Shown here piece by piece: positions 1 through 7,394 of a DNA stretch of 64,000 nucleotides (position 1 is the stretch's first letter; every line of letters begins with the position of its first letter). Position numbers and translations under genes: made by a program. Origin of the DNA: CAIVVT01 sp963838205 (GTDB lineage Bacteria > Acidobacteriota > Terriglobia > Bryobacterales > Bryobacteraceae); the NCBI GenBank assembly GCA_963838205.1, contig CAWIQF010000006.1, forward strand, positions 176,284 to 240,283, in the 5' to 3' direction. The notes under the pieces are model-generated. The model saw nothing but the letters and a program-made list of their open reading frames with translations. It made no database searches and had not been told where the DNA came from.

Positions 1-2
1 GC

Positions 3-461
3 TACGTGATGGATATCCACTGGCGCATCACGACCCTCCTCACGCTCGACAACAACATGGTGCTGATCCCTAACTCGAAGCTCGCCGAAGCCATCGTCAC
101 CAACTTCAGCCAGCCCGCCGCGCCGCTCAGCGTGTCCATCCCCTATGGCGTCGCTTACGATACCGACATCGCGCTGCTCGACCGAGTCGTGCTGGAAGTT
201 GTGAAAAGCGCCACCGGCGAAGTCGCCGGTCTGCTCGCGGAACCGGCGCCCGTCAATCGCCTCACGCCAGGCTTCGGCGATTCAGCCCTAAACTTCACGC
301 TCTCTGTGTCCGTCACCAGCGTCGCGGCCCAGTTCGCCGTCGCCGACCTGCTGCGGCGCAGGCTGCTGGCGCGTTTCCGCCAGGAAGGCATCCGCATCCC
401 CTTCCCGACGCGCACCCTCGAAGTCCATCGCGAACCCGGCTCACCCCCACCCGCGCCCTGA
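3..461 (+). CDS. MscS-family mechanosensitive ion channel, C-terminal part (5' end outside window)
   Basis: The visible part is the C-terminal soluble portion of a small-conductance mechanosensitive channel, an inner-membrane pore that opens under osmotic downshock. The reading frame is open from the first base, so the gene starts upstream of the window. The first residues (DIHWRITTLLTLDNN, then VLIPNSKLAEAIVTNFSQP) match the MscS beta-domain pattern in which an aromatic/arginine stretch precedes 'IPNS' and 'TNFS'. The rest is the alpha/beta C-terminal domain. The transmembrane helices are not visible. It converges on the next gene with only two bases between the stop codons. Confidence 0.85.
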   Translation, partial: YVMDIHWRITTLLTLDNNMVLIPNSKLAEAIVTNFSQPAAPLSVSIPYGVAYDTDIALLDRVVLEVVKSATGEVAGLLAEPAPVNRLTPGFGDSALNFTLSVSVTSVAAQFAVADLLRRRLLARFRQEGIRIPFPTRTLEVHREPGSPPPAP

Positions 462-463
462 TC

Positions 464-778
464 CTACTGGCCGGCCTTGGTCAGCGCCCCGCCCGTCTTC
501 TCCAGCCCCTTGCCGGTCGCGTGCACCACGCCCTTGGCCCCGTCCGCGACGCCCTTTCCAACCGCCTTCGTCCCCGTCACCGTGCCGTGGGCCGTTGCTT
601 GGGCCACGCCCGTCACCGCCTCGCCCGATTTCTGCACGCCCGCCTTCACGCCGTGCCCCGCCGCCGTGGCGGCGTGGACCGTCTTCGTGGGCACGGATTC
701 GCTCTTCTTTCGAATCTCAGCCTGCACGCCGGGCTGCACCAGGCCCAGCGCCAGCATTAAACATACTGGTCGAATCAT
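464..778 (-). CDS. Small secreted low-complexity protein
   Basis: This is a 104-residue protein of unknown function. I chose the ATG at 778 because it begins a clear signal peptide (MIRPVCLMLALGLVQPGVQA). The frame is open further upstream, but those residues look non-coding. The mature part (about residues 22-104) is rich in Gly, Ala, Lys, Thr and Val, in loosely repeated amphipathic units such as 'GKGVADGAKGVVHATGKG'. This resembles LEA-like or phasin-like helical proteins only in general character. No catalytic motif is visible. The ribosome site before 778 is weak, so the start is not certain. Confidence 0.55.
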   Translation of the reverse strand: MIRPVCLMLALGLVQPGVQAEIRKKSESVPTKTVHAATAAGHGVKAGVQKSGEAVTGVAQATAHGTVTGTKAVGKGVADGAKGVVHATGKGLEKTGGALTKAGQ

Positions 779-962
779 GTTTCTATGCTGCACTAGAACT
801 GCCCTGATTTCAAGAACATCTTGGGATCGCGGCCGGCTCCCAAACGCTGCGAAAAGAACGCCGCCGCCGTTCCGATGGACTGAACCGTGAAGGCGCGCTT
901 CCACCGGACACAGGGAAACCACCCCCGCGGCAACTAACGATCGTCCATTCGCTGCCGCCAGT

Positions 963-991
963 TTGAACTCTTTCGACCCCGCGTGTTACCT
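963..991 (+). promoter_or_regulatory. Probable sigma-70 promoter of tRNA-Asp
   Basis: TTGAAC at 963-968 and TTACCT at 986-991 are separated by 17 bases. The expected start of transcription (about 998) is 15 bases before the tRNA. The -10 box is imperfect. Confidence 0.45.
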
Positions 992-1012
992 TGGGAATGT
1001 TCGACGTGCTGC

Positions 1013-1089
<77 letters not shown>

Positions 1090-1196
1090 TTCGTTCTCAA
1101 AGCCCACCGCCCGCACTCCCGGTCCAAACCTGAGCATCGAGGAATAGTCAGCCAGCCGATTTCGCCCGACAGCGATGCCGATGGCTGAATTCTGCG

Positions 1197-1550
1197 TTAG
1201 CTCGCTGGGCCCAGTACGTCCTCGACGGCTTCCGGATGCCGCGCAATGACGGCCAGCAGGACGCGCGTGGGCGTGTCCGGTCGGGCGCGTCCTTGTTCCC
1301 AATTCTGTAGCGTGGGCAGCGGGAAACCGAATCTGGCCGCGAATTGAGACTGGCTCAGGCCCATTCCGCGGCGGATTTCGCGGACATCGGTGTGCGGCAC
1401 CTGGACCACAGTAACCCTTGCGCCAGTGGTTCGGCCCTGCGTCCAGGCCACCGCCTGTTCAAGTCCTTCGATGACGCGTGCGCCGACTGTGGGGCGGCGG
1501 GTCGGTTTCTTCGCCGTAGTCCTTTTCTTGGTTGCAGCTTTGGTCGCCAT
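1197..1550 (-). CDS. HigA/XRE-type antitoxin with C-terminal helix-turn-helix
   Basis: This 117-residue protein is probably the antitoxin and DNA-binding autorepressor of a type II toxin-antitoxin pair. The N-terminus (about 1-22) is basic and rich in Lys, Ala and Thr. The C-terminal half (about 55-115) is a Cro/C1-type helix-turn-helix: REIRRGMGLSQSQFAARFG, then 'LPTLQNWEQGRARPDTPTR', a pattern typical of HigA-like partners of RelE-fold toxins. It lies 14 bases downstream of the toxin gene on the same strand. Toxin-first order is characteristic of higBA loci. The assignment rests on motif and context. Confidence 0.85.
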   Translation of the reverse strand: MATKAATKKRTTAKKPTRRPTVGARVIEGLEQAVAWTQGRTTGARVTVVQVPHTDVREIRRGMGLSQSQFAARFGFPLPTLQNWEQGRARPDTPTRVLLAVIARHPEAVEDVLGPAS

Positions 1551-1564
1551 CTTCGTTTTGTCTC

Positions 1565-1915
1565 CTATCCCTTCGCCCCATAATTCGCCGCCAGTAGCGT
1601 GACGATCCGCTTCATCGCGTTGCGCTCGGCCCGGCTTAGGTTCGCCTTCTCGTTCTTGCCGTAGGCCGTTAGCAGGAACAGCGGAATGCGCTCGTTGTGA
1701 AAGTAGTAGATCACTCTCGCGCCACCTCGCTTGCCACGGCCAGGCAGCGCCCAGCGCAGCTTTCGCACACCGCCTGTTTCCGGGATGATGTCTCCGGCGT
1801 CCGGGTTCAACGCCAGAAACCAGACCAACTCCGCGCGCATCAGAGGCGGCATGAGAGACGCCGCGTCTTTCAGAAACCGTTCGGTCTCTACCACCGTGAT
1901 CGGCGACGGCCCCAT
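1565..1915 (-). CDS. RelE/HigB-like toxin (type II toxin-antitoxin)
   Basis: This is a 116-residue protein of the RelE/ParE fold, here of the HigB-type 'RelE-like' group that usually cleaves mRNA on the ribosome. Visible hallmarks are the helical N-terminus (ERFLKDAASLMP), the central 'DIIPETGGVRKLRWALPGRGKRGGARVIYYF' strand pair typical of these toxins, and the C-terminal 'LLTAYGKNEKANLSRAERN' segment ahead of a final helix. It is the first gene of the pair, with the antitoxin 14 bases downstream. A good promoter lies so close that the message may be leaderless. Confidence 0.87.
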   Translation of the reverse strand: MGPSPITVVETERFLKDAASLMPPLMRAELVWFLALNPDAGDIIPETGGVRKLRWALPGRGKRGGARVIYYFHNERIPLFLLTAYGKNEKANLSRAERNAMKRIVTLLAANYGAKG

Positions 1916-1921
1916 GGCCTT

Positions 1922-1950
1922 AGTGTACGCAAATTGCGGATAGCATGCAA
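1922..1950 (-). promoter_or_regulatory. Promoter of the HigBA-like pair, probably giving a leaderless mRNA
   Basis: Read on the minus strand, TTGCAT (1950-1945) and TACACT (1927-1922) are spaced by 17 bases. Transcription would start near 1915, which is the first base of the toxin ATG. No Shine-Dalgarno sequence precedes the toxin, which fits leaderless initiation. Confidence 0.5.
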
Positions 1951-2009
1951 TCCCTCATAACACCGCTGGCCTGTCGCGGTAGGGGCCCGGCCTGCGACAA
2001 TTCGAAGGT

Positions 2010-3041
2010 ATGCTGATTCGCTCGCGGGCGCCTCTCCGGCTCGGTTTTGCCGGCGGCGGCACGGACGTCTCCCCGTATTGCGACCTGCACGGCGGAGCGA
2101 TTCTCAACGCCACCATCGATCTCTACGCCACCTCCGTGCTGCGGCCGCGCACGGACGGCACCGTGCGCTTCCACGCCGCCGACCGCGGCAGCGTCTTCGA
2201 AGCCCGCGCGGTCAGCGAATTCCCGATCGAAGAACCGTTGGTGCTGCACAAGGCGATGTACAACCACATCGTCAAGAACCACGCCGGCGGCCGCCCGCTC
2301 GCTCTGGATCTGACTACCTATTCGGACGCGCCGGCGGGCTCCGGCCTGGGCGCCAGCTCGACCCTCTGCGTTACCATGGTCCAGGCCTTCACCGAGTGGC
2401 TGCAACTGCCCCTCGGCCTGCACGATATCGCGCGCACGGCGTTCCAGGTCGAGCGCGTCGAACTCGCGATGCAGGGCGGCCGGCAGGACCAGTTCGCCGC
2501 GGCCTTTGGCGGCTTTAACTTCATGGAGTTCTTCGCCGGCGAGCGCGTAATCGTCAATCCGCTGCGCCTGAAACCGTGGATCGTGGCCGAGCTGGAAGCT
2601 TCGCTGGTCCTCTTTTATACCGGCGTCTCGCGCGATTCGGCGGCCATCATCGACCGCCAGATTCAGAACCTGACGACTGCCAGTCCGGCAATCCTGGAAG
2701 AGTTCCATGCCATCAAGCGCCAGGCCTTCGAGATGAAGGAGACGCTGATCCGCGGCGACATCCGCGCCTTCGCCCGCAGCCTCGGGCAAAGCTGGCAGGC
2801 CAAGAAGAATACGGCCGTGGGCATCTCGACGTCAGTGATCGAGGAGGCGCTGGAGGCCGGGCTGAGCCAGGGCGCCTACGCCGGCAAAGTGAGCGGCGCG
2901 GGCGGCGGAGGATTCGTCATGCTGGTCGCCGATCCGCTGCGCCGGGTCGCCGTGGTGCGCGCCCTCGAGAAGCTCCCCGGCCAGGTGATCCCCTGCCATT
3001 TCACGCCCGAAGGCGTACAGACGTGGACCGTGGAAGAGTGA
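2010..3041 (+). CDS. hddA: D-glycero-alpha-D-manno-heptose 7-phosphate kinase (GHMP kinase)
   Basis: A 343-residue GHMP-superfamily kinase, the usual length for HddA. It phosphorylates heptose 7-phosphate at C1 on the route to GDP-D-glycero-D-manno-heptose. Visible motifs are the N-terminal substrate motif GFAGGGTDVSPYC (from residue 12), the GHMP phosphate loop PAGSGLGASST (about 108-118) and the C-terminal KVSGAGGGGFVML motif. An SD-like GAAGG precedes the ATG. The hddC gene follows 88 bases downstream on the same strand, which strongly supports the substrate assignment over other GHMP kinases. The isomerase (gmhA) and phosphatase (gmhB) are not in this window. Confidence 0.9.
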   Translation: MLIRSRAPLRLGFAGGGTDVSPYCDLHGGAILNATIDLYATSVLRPRTDGTVRFHAADRGSVFEARAVSEFPIEEPLVLHKAMYNHIVKNHAGGRPLALDLTTYSDAPAGSGLGASSTLCVTMVQAFTEWLQLPLGLHDIARTAFQVERVELAMQGGRQDQFAAAFGGFNFMEFFAGERVIVNPLRLKPWIVAELEASLVLFYTGVSRDSAAIIDRQIQNLTTASPAILEEFHAIKRQAFEMKETLIRGDIRAFARSLGQSWQAKKNTAVGISTSVIEEALEAGLSQGAYAGKVSGAGGGGFVMLVADPLRRVAVVRALEKLPGQVIPCHFTPEGVQTWTVEE

Positions 3042-3129
3042 GCGTGGACTTCACCGCCGCGGCCGTCAGGGAGCCGGCATCCGGACTTCTGCAATCAGGC
3101 CGCAGTGAGCGGACGGCGAAGGAGTAACA

Positions 3130-3864
3130 GTGGACCGTGGACCGGTGACCGAAGCGATCGTGCTCGCGGGCGGCTTCGGCACGCGGCTGCGATCGGTGCT
3201 GGGAGAAGTGCCGAAGATCCTCGCGCCGGTGCGCGGCGTGGCCTTCGTCCACTACGTGCTGCGCTGGCTGGAGAGCCAGGGCATCGAGCGCGTCACGGCC
3301 TGCACGGGCTACCTCGCCGCGCAGGTGGAAGCGGAACTCAGTCACTACCGCGGACGCATGTCCATCACGAGTCTGCGCGAGGAAACGCCCCTCGGCACGG
3401 GCGGAGCGATCTACAGCGGACTGAAAAAAGTGCAGCGCGAGAGCGCCTTCATCGTGAATGGCGACACCTATTTCCCGGCCGATCTCGCCGTGTTCCAGGC
3501 CGTGGCGCAGCGTCTCGATACCAAGCTGGCGGTGGCGCTGCGGCGCTTGGAGGACACATCGCGCTACGGCGCGGTGGAGCTGGAGCAAGGGCTGATTGCG
3601 CGCGTCAACGAGAAAGGACGCAGTGGTCCGGGCCTGGTCAACGCCGGGCTGTATCTGCTGCCGAGTGAGTTGTGGCACAGCGTCCCGATGCCCGACATCT
3701 TCTCGTGGGAACTGGATTTTCTGCAGCCCTTGGCGCCCGCTTTGGGCACGGCCGGCGTCGTCCTCGATGCGCCGTTTCTGGACATCGGCACGCCCGCGAG
3801 TTACGCTCGCGCGGAGAGCATCCTGCCCGATCTGGGTCCGGCCACAGCACAAAATCAGCGCTGA
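3130..3864 (+). CDS. hddC: D-glycero-alpha-D-manno-heptose 1-phosphate guanylyltransferase
   Basis: A 244-residue sugar-nucleotide transferase with the signature LAGGFGTRL (residues 12-20) followed by 'VPKILAPV', and the metal-binding 'VNGDTYFPADL'. Paired with hddA it should make GDP-heptose from heptose 1-phosphate for surface polysaccharide or S-layer glycan. It begins with GTG at 3130. The hddA-hddC pairing is the main reason for choosing heptose rather than another hexose phosphate. Confidence 0.88.
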   Translation: MDRGPVTEAIVLAGGFGTRLRSVLGEVPKILAPVRGVAFVHYVLRWLESQGIERVTACTGYLAAQVEAELSHYRGRMSITSLREETPLGTGGAIYSGLKKVQRESAFIVNGDTYFPADLAVFQAVAQRLDTKLAVALRRLEDTSRYGAVELEQGLIARVNEKGRSGPGLVNAGLYLLPSELWHSVPMPDIFSWELDFLQPLAPALGTAGVVLDAPFLDIGTPASYARAESILPDLGPATAQNQR

Positions 3865-3907
3865 ATCGGCGTCATTTCAGCGTGCTGTGAAACACGGCAA
3901 GATGCTA

Positions 3908-4033
3908 GCTAAGTCCTTTAGAAAATGCGGATTAGGCGGATACGCAAAAACACGGTAAAAACGGTGTTTTCACGGTGCGCGCATGGTGAATTACGGTAAA
4001 AACACGGTGCTTTTTGCGGTGCCCGCGCGGTGA
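3908..4033. repeat. Dispersed CGGTG-phased repeat, copy 1
   Basis: The non-coding stretch after hddC starts with TAAGTCCTTTAGAAAA, continues with ATACGCAAAAACACGG, and then has CGGTG/CATGGTG words at roughly 11-base spacing up to 4033. The same opening words occur in inverted orientation at 21690-21757, and a sharper phased array lies at 34294-34381. No coding potential is seen. Confidence 0.7.
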
Positions 4034-4122
4034 AACTCCTGGTTTGGGACCTGACGCGTGACCGGGCGGCGCGTACGCGCCCGGGAGCGGCAACGGGTCT
4101 TTAGAGTCGAGAATGCGTTACG

Positions 4123-4464
4123 ATGAGCTCAGGTGCACAACAGCAGATGAAATCGCTTTCGTGCACAATTTGGATCCTGGCCGCCTTGCTGATAGCGGCC
4201 GTGCTCGACGATATACCCGATCCCCCAGCGGTGAGTCCTCGCGCCGCCGTATGTAAGGTCTTGCATCTGCGAGATTACTACTGCGACACCGCGATGCAGC
4301 GCGGCGATTCCCTCCCCACTCCTGATCCCTTCCCTGTGAGTCTGGCCGCACCTGACACGTGCGAGTCCTGCCGCCCCAGCGATTGCATGGTTCTTGCTGG
4401 ACAGGCGGCGGATCCATCTCCTCCGGCGCCGCGAATCGGGCGCAAGCCAGCTTTCCAATCTTAG
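4123..4464 (+). CDS. Small cysteine-containing secreted protein, hypothetical
   Basis: A 113-residue ORF (105 if the second ATG at 4147 is used). From 4147 it reads as a signal peptide (MKSLSCTIWILAALLIAAVL) followed by a proline-rich mature part with several cysteines, including a 'CESCRPSDC' cluster near the middle. The C-terminus has 'GQAADPSPPAPRIG'. No known domain is recognised. It lies 157 bases upstream of a radical SAM gene on the same strand, so the two could be linked, but there is no direct evidence of function. A longer antisense frame overlaps it, so coding status is moderate. Confidence 0.5.
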   Translation: MSSGAQQQMKSLSCTIWILAALLIAAVLDDIPDPPAVSPRAAVCKVLHLRDYYCDTAMQRGDSLPTPDPFPVSLAAPDTCESCRPSDCMVLAGQAADPSPPAPRIGRKPAFQS

Positions 4465-4621
4465 TCGACGGCTTGCCCGCAAGCTGAGCGGTCGTCTGCT
4501 CGAACGACGAATCGTCGAGGGACGTGTCGCGCCCAGGGGCTCCATTTCTACAGACGGATTGGCTTCTGCAAACAGATTGACGCGGCCACAATGTTGAACC
4601 GATTCGAGAGGGGAGTTTCTC

Positions 4622-5710
4622 GTGAATTCTTCCGAAGTGATTCGTGCATGGGGCAGAATCCTCAAGGGAGAGCGCCCCTCGCTGTCCATCGAGATCACCC
4701 GTGAATGTCCGCTGCGGTGTCCCGGATGCTATGCCTACGACGACGCTCATCTGGGCGGCGGCGCGACCTTGCGCAGCTTGAACGATCGCAAGGGCCAGGA
4801 GCTCATAGACGGTGTGCTGGAAGTGGTTGACCGGATACGCCCGCTGCATTTGTCCCTGGTGGGAGGCGATCCGCTGGTTCGGTATCGCGAATTGGAGTCG
4901 ATGATTCCGCAACTGCTGGAGCGGGGAATCCATGTGCAGGTGGTCACCAGCGCTTTCCGTCCTATGGCGGCCAGTTGGGCGGGATTGCCCCATGTGAATG
5001 TCGTGGTGTCGATAGACGGGCTCCAGCCCGAGCACGACGTCCGGCGAGCGCCCGCCACATACGATCGGATCCTCTCGAACATTGTCGGCCAGATCGTCAC
5101 GATCCACTGTACGGTCACCGGTCAGATGATGAAGCGGCCCGGCTATTTGAAGGAATTCCTCGAGTTTTGGACTCCACGAGCGGAGGTTCTTAAGGTATGG
5201 TTCAGCTTGTTTACGCCGCAAAAAGGCGATCGGCTGCCGGAGATGCTCCAACCACAGGAGCGTGAACGTGCGATTGCGGAGATGATAGCGCTGAGACAAC
5301 GGTTTCCCAAACTGGACATGCCGGAAAGTATGATTCGGCAGTTTCGCACGCCTCCTCAAAACGCTCAGGAATGCGTCTTCGCACTCACCACCCAGACTCT
5401 GTCAGCCGACCTGAAAACTAAGATCGTCCCCTGCCAGTTCGGGGGGAATCCGGACTGCGCTGCGTGCGGATGCATCGTATCCATGGGGCTGAAAGCCGTC
5501 GCGGCGCACAAGCTGGGCGGTGTGATTCCTGTTGGAGCCATCTTCAGAGCTTCCCTCAAGATCGGGCAGCTTCGAGCGAAGCGCGCCGCGAAGCGCCAGC
5601 CAGGCGATCTGAAAATCTTCTCCATCCGACCGGCAACCCCGGTGCCCGCCGGGCCTGTCGCGGGGCCGCGGACGCGCGCGTCTTCAGTGCGGATCGAGCG
5701 GGGGGCATAG
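4622..5710 (+). CDS. Radical SAM protein with a second C-terminal cysteine cluster
   Basis: A 362-residue radical SAM enzyme. The 4Fe-4S motif is CPLRCPGC (CX3CX2C) near residues 29-36, followed by the 'GGDPLVRY' SAM-binding glycine motif and a 'VVVSIDG' strand typical of the barrel. A second group of cysteines (ECVFAL... IVPCQFGGNPDCAACGC, about 255-285) suggests an auxiliary cluster of the SPASM or twitch kind. I cannot name the substrate. The GTG at 4622 is supported by GAGGGGAG about 7 bases upstream. The last ten or so codons lie in sequence that recurs as a dispersed repeat at 35217, so the original C-terminus may have been replaced. Confidence 0.8.
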   Translation: MNSSEVIRAWGRILKGERPSLSIEITRECPLRCPGCYAYDDAHLGGGATLRSLNDRKGQELIDGVLEVVDRIRPLHLSLVGGDPLVRYRELESMIPQLLERGIHVQVVTSAFRPMAASWAGLPHVNVVVSIDGLQPEHDVRRAPATYDRILSNIVGQIVTIHCTVTGQMMKRPGYLKEFLEFWTPRAEVLKVWFSLFTPQKGDRLPEMLQPQERERAIAEMIALRQRFPKLDMPESMIRQFRTPPQNAQECVFALTTQTLSADLKTKIVPCQFGGNPDCAACGCIVSMGLKAVAAHKLGGVIPVGAIFRASLKIGQLRAKRAAKRQPGDLKIFSIRPATPVPAGPVAGPRTRASSVRIERGA

Positions 5711-5805
5711 GGGTAAACCAGTAAGGGGTTACTGATTCTTGTCCGCAGACTTTTGATTCTAAAGGGCCACCGCAGTAAGCCCTTACCGGTTTCATTTGGG
5801 AGCAA
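5669..5805 (+). repeat. Dispersed repeat (GGATCGAGCG...TTGATTCTAA), copy 1
   Basis: This segment aligns in the same orientation with 35217-35345. Shared words include GGACGCGCGCGT, GCGGATCGAGCG, TTGATTCTAA, CCCTTACCGG/CCCTTGCGGT and a closing CATTT. The match starts inside the 3' end of the radical SAM gene. It carries no gene of its own. Confidence 0.7.
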
Positions 5806-5884
5806 GCGCCGCTCAGTGGCCAACCGACCCGCTTCCGGCCAGCCGAAGCCGCGTTCGGCGCGTGCGGCTCGGTGTTAAACGCAC

Positions 5885-6057
5885 GGACCGCTCCTTCACA
5901 GTCGCGGCTCTGAAACGAGCGGCTTCCGAGCCGCGACCACAGGGAGCGGTCTTTGCGTCATTACCGAGCCGCGTGTTTCAGAGCCGCGACCGTCAGCGAC
6001 TGTGTGTGGTGTTGAAACAGCGCGGCGACCGCTCCTTAGAGTCGCGGCTGGGTAACG
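5885..6057. repeat. REP-like GAGCCGCGACC repeat cluster 1
   Basis: Several head-to-head and tandem copies of a unit built from CCGCTCC, AGTCGCGGCTC and GTAAC occur here. For example GACCGCTCCTTCACAG at 5885 is mirrored by GAGCCGCGACC plus GGGAGCGGTC at 5929-5951. Each unit can fold through GCGACCG/CGGTCGC. The cluster lies between the radical SAM gene and the end of the DUF6807 gene. Confidence 0.8.
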
Positions 6058-6089
6058 CCGTCTCGGCCCGTAAGAGGCGCGGGGCGACG

Positions 6090-7071
6090 TTACTCGCCGG
6101 ACCAGGCGTGGTAGGCGGCGGCGACGTTGGCCTGGGCGGTGTTGCCGGGATGGATGAAGAGCTGGTAGCGGAAGCGCACGCTCTGGCCGGGTGCCAGGGT
6201 CAGGCTGCCGTCCTTGGTTTTGTCGCCGGTGAAGTCGCGTTCTCCAAACGGATTGGCCGCGAAGAGGCCGTAGTCGCGCGCGTGCCACCAGGTGGGATAG
6301 GTGGAGTTGGCCGGATGGTCGAAGATGGCGATGCCGACGGCGCGGCCGTCGAGAGTTCCCGAGTAATCGACCCACGGCGAGCGATGGCCCCAGATGAGCG
6401 CCATGCCCGTTTGTCCGGCGGCATTGGTCATTTTGCCGGTGCCCGTGAGCTCGCTCGAGCTCGTCGCGCAGACGCAGCGCGAAGAAGCCTTCCTTGGTGT
6501 CGCCGAAGACGACCTGGGGCACGGCGTGGAGCGTGACGTCGAAGTCGATGGTGCGCACCGGGCCGTCTCCGGAAAAGAACATGGTGCGATCCTCGATCAA
6601 CAGGACCTGGCCCGCGGGATCGCGCCATTCGAAGACCGCCCAGATAACGCCCTTCTCCGGTCCATCCTGAACGTCGCGGATTTCGCGCAGCACGATCAGG
6701 CCCTGCTTGCCCTGGCGCTGCTCGGTTTCGTTGGCCCAGAAGTCGACGCCGTTGACGTCGCCGTGGGTGATCCAGAGGCCGCGCTGGTGCGGGTGGTCGC
6801 GGCTGCCGGGCTCCGTCGTTTCCATCGGATAGAGCCGGGTCAGGCGCTGGCCGGAGGCGCTGAGCAGCGGGTGCAGGTAGGGCTTGGGCGTGGATGGGCC
6901 GAAGTAAAAAGTGGTGAAGGGCCGGCCAATGATTTCGACGGCGATGGAGTCCGGCTGACGGTTGAAATGCACCTGGGCGGGGGCCGTCATAAGCCCCGCG
7001 CAGCCGATCAGCATCGGCACAAAGCCCCGTCGCACGTTGTCCAGTAGATCACAGGAAAAGCCGCGCCGCAT
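6090..7071 (-). pseudogene. DUF6807 (PmoA-like) secreted protein, broken by a frameshift near 6440-6450
   Basis: Read from 7071, the first half (signal-like N-terminus, then 'GRPFTTFYFGP', 'HPHQRGLWITHGDVNGVDFW' and 'GDTKEGFFALRLRDELE') is typical of DUF6807 proteins found beside sugar and glycoside genes. After about residue 210 the frame turns to Arg-rich nonsense. The family's continuation 'GTGKMTNAAGQTGM...WGHRSPWVDYSG' is found in another frame, ending at 6090. One extra base in the CCC run around 6442-6444 would explain this. The true start may be the ATG at 7014 (MLIGCAGLMTAPAQ). It is either a recent pseudogene or a sequencing error. The function of the family is not established. Confidence 0.8.
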
Positions 7072-7394
7072 GGCGTTTAGTACTACGCGAAGGGCCCTTC
7101 GCAGGCCGTTCAGTACTACCCGTCATGCCGAGCCGCAGGGGTGCCTAGCCTCGTCGCATGCCCTCCAGGAGATCGCACTAAGAGCCGCGTCGTTGGCGCC
7201 AGCAAATTGCACGAATAGCCGCATTGCAGGCCCGTGGGAACTACTCGAAAAGCCGCGCCGCAGGAGGTCTGACAGATCGGACGATAGGTAGAAAGGGCGG
7301 GGCCGGGCGCGCGGCGCTTACCGAGTGATCGGTTGTAGGGGTGGGGAGGGTTCGCTACGATAGATATGGAATCAAAGGATAGGAGCGTCGAAAT
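7072..7394. other. Intergenic region upstream of the tat genes
   Basis: No gene is seen. It holds a perfect 16-base palindrome, GCGAAGGGCCCTTCGC, at 7087-7102, flanked by two copies of AGTACTAC (7079-7086 and 7112-7119). The stretch before the tat gene contains TACGAT/TAGATA -10-like words and the SD sequence TAGGAG. Confidence 0.5.

Noticed and set aside
4118..5359. 413-codon frame on the minus strand opposite the radical SAM gene
   Set aside because: The opposite strand has intact radical SAM motifs and a good ribosome site. The antisense product is Arg/Ser/Pro-rich without motifs.
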